Assembly: GCA_029265085.1 (NCBI GenBank)
Contig: JAJUJY010000209.1
Span: 1 to 6,605, forward strand
Direction of reading: 5' to 3'
Source: Chloroflexota bacterium
GTDB lineage: Bacteria; Chloroflexota; Anaerolineae; Anaerolineales; Anaerolineaceae
Length of the DNA stretch: 6,605 bases
Part shown: in pieces, positions 6,255 through 6,605 of the stretch
How the letters are laid out: every line of letters starts with the position of its first letter
Position numbering within the stretch: position 1 is the first letter of the stretch
The notes under the pieces: generated by a model
The model's input: only the letters and a program-made list of their open reading frames with translations
The model's database searches: none
What the model was told of the DNA's origin: nothing
Made by a program: the position numbers and the translations under genes

Positions 6255-6605
6255 GAGGTTTCTTCACTGCTTTAATAAACAAACCAAAGCACAACAATTC
6301 TTCGGAATTTTGATTGGAATCTGCTAATTTTTGTAAGACAATTAATGGCAACTTAATAATTATTTTTTCAAAGACATTCAATTTCAATTTGGAATAATGT
6401 TGAACAACAAAATTTATTCTTCTGATTTCCTGAGCAAGGTATTCAAAATAATTACCATTGTGCTTAATTTCAACAATTTCATATCCCAATAAATTTAACC
6501 AATATTCATAAAAGTATTTGCTAATGACTGTTTGATAATAATAAGTATAATAATGCGTTAATGAGTTGAATGGTGCAGTGAGTAGTAAATCTCCTCCTGG
6601 TTTGC
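6247..6605 (-). CDS. SAM-dependent methyltransferase, C-terminal part (5' end beyond window)
   Basis: The reading frame stays open to the right edge; about 119 C-terminal codons are visible and the start is not in the window. The first visible residues are KPGGDLLLTAPFNSLTHYYT, the characteristic segment after motif III of class I methyltransferases (a 'KPGG-hydrophobic-TAPF' strand and turn). They are followed by YFYEYWLNLLGYEIVEIKHN and GNYFEYLAQEIRRI, typical of the C-terminal strands of the sugar-cluster type, and then a lysine-rich helical end. The SAM-binding motif I would be outside. The protein might O-methylate a sugar of this glycan, but the substrate cannot be told. A TTG at 6489 could give an 80-residue reading but would cut through the conserved domain, so it is not a credible start. 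The gene ends inside the first codons of the fucosyltransferase (8-base overlap). Confidence 0.85.
   Translation of the reverse strand, partial: KPGGDLLLTAPFNSLTHYYTYYYQTVISKYFYEYWLNLLGYEIVEIKHNGNYFEYLAQEIRRINFVVQHYSKLKLNVFEKIIIKLPLIVLQKLADSNQNSEELLCFGLFIKAVKKPHD

Overview
The window is a densely packed piece of a cell-surface polysaccharide gene cluster (exopolysaccharide, capsule or O-antigen-like glycan). Every supported gene lies on the minus strand, so it reads from right to left. In transcription order: the C-terminal end of a SAM-dependent methyltransferase (cut by the right edge), a GT11 alpha-1,2-fucosyltransferase-like enzyme, two GT2 glycosyltransferases, a GT4-type glycosyltransferase, a WecG/TagA/CpsF-family GT26 glycosyltransferase, and last a membrane polyprenyl-phosphate sugar-1-phosphate transferase that would start the glycan. 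A strong intrinsic-terminator-like structure follows about 23 bases after the last stop codon. No stretch over 150 bases is non-coding, and gene junctions are 8- or 4-base overlaps or gaps of 2 to 6 bases, as in a single translationally coupled operon.

Layout: 6605-6247 methyltransferase tail; 6254-5355 fucosyltransferase; 5358-4321 and 4318-3392 GT2 enzymes; 3385-2306 GT4; 2313-1549 GT26; 1546-134 initiating phosphotransferase; 110-38 terminator; 1-37 nothing recognisable. Probable biochemistry (inference): the terminal-gene enzyme loads a sugar-1-phosphate onto undecaprenyl phosphate, the GT26 enzyme adds the second sugar, the GT4 and two GT2 enzymes extend the repeat unit, the GT11 enzyme adds fucose or a related sugar from a GDP-sugar, and the methyltransferase may modify a sugar or a sugar precursor. 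No flippase, polymerase or nucleotide-sugar synthesis gene is in view.

Base composition is strongly mosaic. Sampled 60-base rows are about 67-68% G+C in the initiating-transferase/GT26 end, about 42-47% in the GT4 and first GT2 genes, and as low as 12-30% in parts of the second GT2 and GT11 genes. The sharpest switch is inside the start of the GT26 gene, around 2100-2215, so the conserved GC-rich end of the locus seems to have been joined to an AT-rich exchangeable cassette within a coding frame.

Organism: a bacterium whose core genes are probably GC-rich. The protein style would fit Chloroflexota (Anaerolineae-like) or another environmental lineage, but this is a low-confidence impression; the AT-rich cassette may come from a different donor. 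I see no CRISPR, tRNA, rRNA or insertion sequence, and no sign of a wholly new system. The most unusual things are the composition junction inside a gene and the elaborate 3' terminator fold.
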